64,000 nucleotides of DNA from Gimesia algae (GTDB taxonomy: Bacteria > Planctomycetota > Planctomycetia > Planctomycetales > Planctomycetaceae): NCBI RefSeq assembly GCF_007746795.1, contig NZ_CP036343.1:978480-1042479 (forward strand), given 5' to 3'. Positions within the stretch are counted from its first letter, which is position 1. The number at the start of each line of letters is the position of its first letter. The position numbers were made by a program, and so were the translations under genes. Below, one piece after another: positions 62,888 through 64,000 of this stretch. The notes below the pieces were generated by a model. That model was given only the letters and a program-made list of their open reading frames with translations, ran no database searches and was not told the origin of the DNA.

Positions 62888-63811
62888 ATGACTGCATTTC
62901 ACGAATTTGAACTTATTGAATGGATTCGATCACAGACGGGAATGTCGCATACAGACCTGCTGGGGATAGGTGACGATACAGCGATACTGCAACCTCCGGT
63001 CGACTCAGAACTGCTGCTGGCGACCGACATGCTGATGGAGGGGGCTCATTTCACTTTTCCTCCCGCAACGCCGGATCTTGCCGGCCGCAAAGCGCTGGCG
63101 GTCAACCTGAGTGATATCGCGGCGATGGGCGGAACTCCTCATTCAGCACTGGTCAGTCTGGCGCTGCCTCGATCACGAGGACCTGAATTTGCCAAATCAG
63201 TGATGCAGGGGATCATGGAACTGGCAGCAGAATTCCAGACCCAACTTGCCGGTGGTGATACCAACAGCTGGGACGGCCCCCTGGTCATCAATGTCGCCAT
63301 CATCGGAACCGCGGACCAGTCACACTCCATCAAACGTTCTGGGGCTCAACCAGGCGACTGGATCTTTGTGACCGGCGCTCTCGGCGGAAGCCTGGAATCC
63401 CATCATTTGACGTTTCAACCTCGCGTCAGGGAAGCTGTCACTCTGAGGGAAACCGTTACGATCAAATCCATGATTGATGTGAGTGACGGACTGGCATCGG
63501 ATCTGCAGCATATTCTGACGGAATCGGGAGTCGGTGCGATGATCCAGTCGAATCAGATCCCGATCAGCCAGCACGTCTCCCCTGAGTCGACAGATGCTGA
63601 GCGTTTACAACAGGCGCTTTCAGACGGAGAGGACTTCGAGTTGCTGTTTACTGTCTCAGCGGAAGAGGGGCAGCGACTGCGGGATCTTAATCCACTGTCG
63701 ATCCCTTTGACTCACATCGGTGAAATCACGGCAGAGCAGGGTGCGAAACTGCAGCACCCAGACGATTCAACGACCCCACTGGAAAGTACCGGCTGGAAAC
63801 ATCAGTTTTAA
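62888..63811 (+). CDS. thiL: thiamine-monophosphate kinase
   Basis: 307 residues. ThiL phosphorylates thiamine monophosphate to the diphosphate. Motifs are in order: LLGIGDDTAILQP, LLATDMLMEGAHF, GRKALAVNLSDIAAMGGTPHSALVSLALP, LAGGDTNSW, GDWIFVTGALGGS, IDVSDGLASDL and SDGEDFELLF. Complete, cytoplasmic. No thiamine-pyrophosphate riboswitch was seen upstream. Convergent with rpoN. Confidence 0.94.
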   Translation: MTAFHEFELIEWIRSQTGMSHTDLLGIGDDTAILQPPVDSELLLATDMLMEGAHFTFPPATPDLAGRKALAVNLSDIAAMGGTPHSALVSLALPRSRGPEFAKSVMQGIMELAAEFQTQLAGGDTNSWDGPLVINVAIIGTADQSHSIKRSGAQPGDWIFVTGALGGSLESHHLTFQPRVREAVTLRETVTIKSMIDVSDGLASDLQHILTESGVGAMIQSNQIPISQHVSPESTDAERLQQALSDGEDFELLFTVSAEEGQRLRDLNPLSIPLTHIGEITAEQGAKLQHPDDSTTPLESTGWKHQF

Positions 63812-63832
63812 CTCTGTGAGAACCAGGGACGC

Positions 63833-64000
63833 TTAATATTCGCGCCGTTGACGTGATGACGGGATATTCATTGCTTTGCGATACTTGGTCACTGTTCTGC
63901 GGGCCAGGTTATAGCCTTCCCGAGATAAGGCATCCACCAGGGCATCGTCGCTAAGGGGCTTATTCTTATCTTCCCCATCAATGATTTCCTTGAGCTTCAG
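63833..64000 (-). CDS. rpoN: RNA polymerase sigma-54 factor, C-terminal fragment (runs off window)
   Basis: Only the last 55 codons are in the window. They read [20 protein letters not shown], then [20 protein letters not shown], which contains the RpoN box ARRTVxKYR, and stop with TAA at 63833-63835. The RpoN box contacts the -24 element of sigma-54 promoters. The 5' part lies beyond the right edge. It converges with thiL (21 bp between stops). Confidence 0.93.
   Translation of the reverse strand: MKLKEIIDGEDKNKPLSDDALVDALSREGYNLARRTVTKYRKAMNIPSSRQRREY

Noticed and set aside
1-64000. CRISPR array or cas genes
   Set aside because: No regularly spaced direct repeats with unique spacers and no Cas-like protein were seen. 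The five inverted-repeat elements are dispersed and lack spacers.

Overview
The window is chromosomal DNA from a planctomycete, most likely a Gimesia/Rubinisphaera-type organism. The pointers are a YTV-repeat cell-wall protein (58295-59617), a DUF1501 protein with a Tat-like leader, a PilM-like fusion followed by two glycine-rich membrane proteins, a secretin-type Tad/Flp locus, and several secreted planctomycete-style proteins. This assignment rests on gene content, not on a database search.

Left part (1-36.7 kb): a secreted beta-barrel protein, cmk and a GH38-like hydrolase; then a three-gene pilus/secretion-like cluster (5978-12173); folC, a DinB-fold protein and a small acidic protein; then a partial Tad pilus locus read on the minus strand (flp, a 36-residue small ORF, prepilin peptidase cpaA, cpaB, secretin rcpA/cpaC, tadZ/cpaE). 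The Tad motor ATPase and platform genes (tadA, tadB, tadC) are absent. Next come a divergent pair that looks like a polyprenyl-phosphate-sugar glycosylation module, an Nramp-like transporter, an M16 protease, a rhomboid protease, a trypsin/LamG-like/SirB1 fusion, csrA and a DUF1501 protein. Five copies of a roughly 95-bp inverted-repeat element lie in the first 25 kb. Three of them abut the 3' end of a gene so exactly that the TAG at the element's end is that gene's stop codon.

Central part (36704-55028): an 18.3-kb integrated element in the 3' end of tRNA-Arg(CCG), bounded by a perfect 16-bp direct repeat. A tyrosine recombinase sits beside the tRNA. It carries a zinc-ribbon/TOPRIM/DUF3987 primase, several small helix-turn-helix proteins, a Nu1-like small-terminase candidate, an SppA/S49 (prohead-protease-like) peptidase and a tape-measure-like protein. 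I see no large terminase, portal or capsid gene. Most remaining genes are unrecognised and many are paralogues of one another, including a mirror-ordered set A-B-[S49-C]-C-B-A. The best reading is a planctomycete phage satellite or a heavily reduced prophage. This is the most novel part of the window.

Right part (55-64 kb): tRNA-Arg, a Na/Pi cotransporter with a PhoU-like tail, an acyl-CoA dehydrogenase, the YTV protein, a TPR lipoprotein-like or secreted protein, an HtrA-type protease, thiL, and the 3' end of rpoN running off the window.
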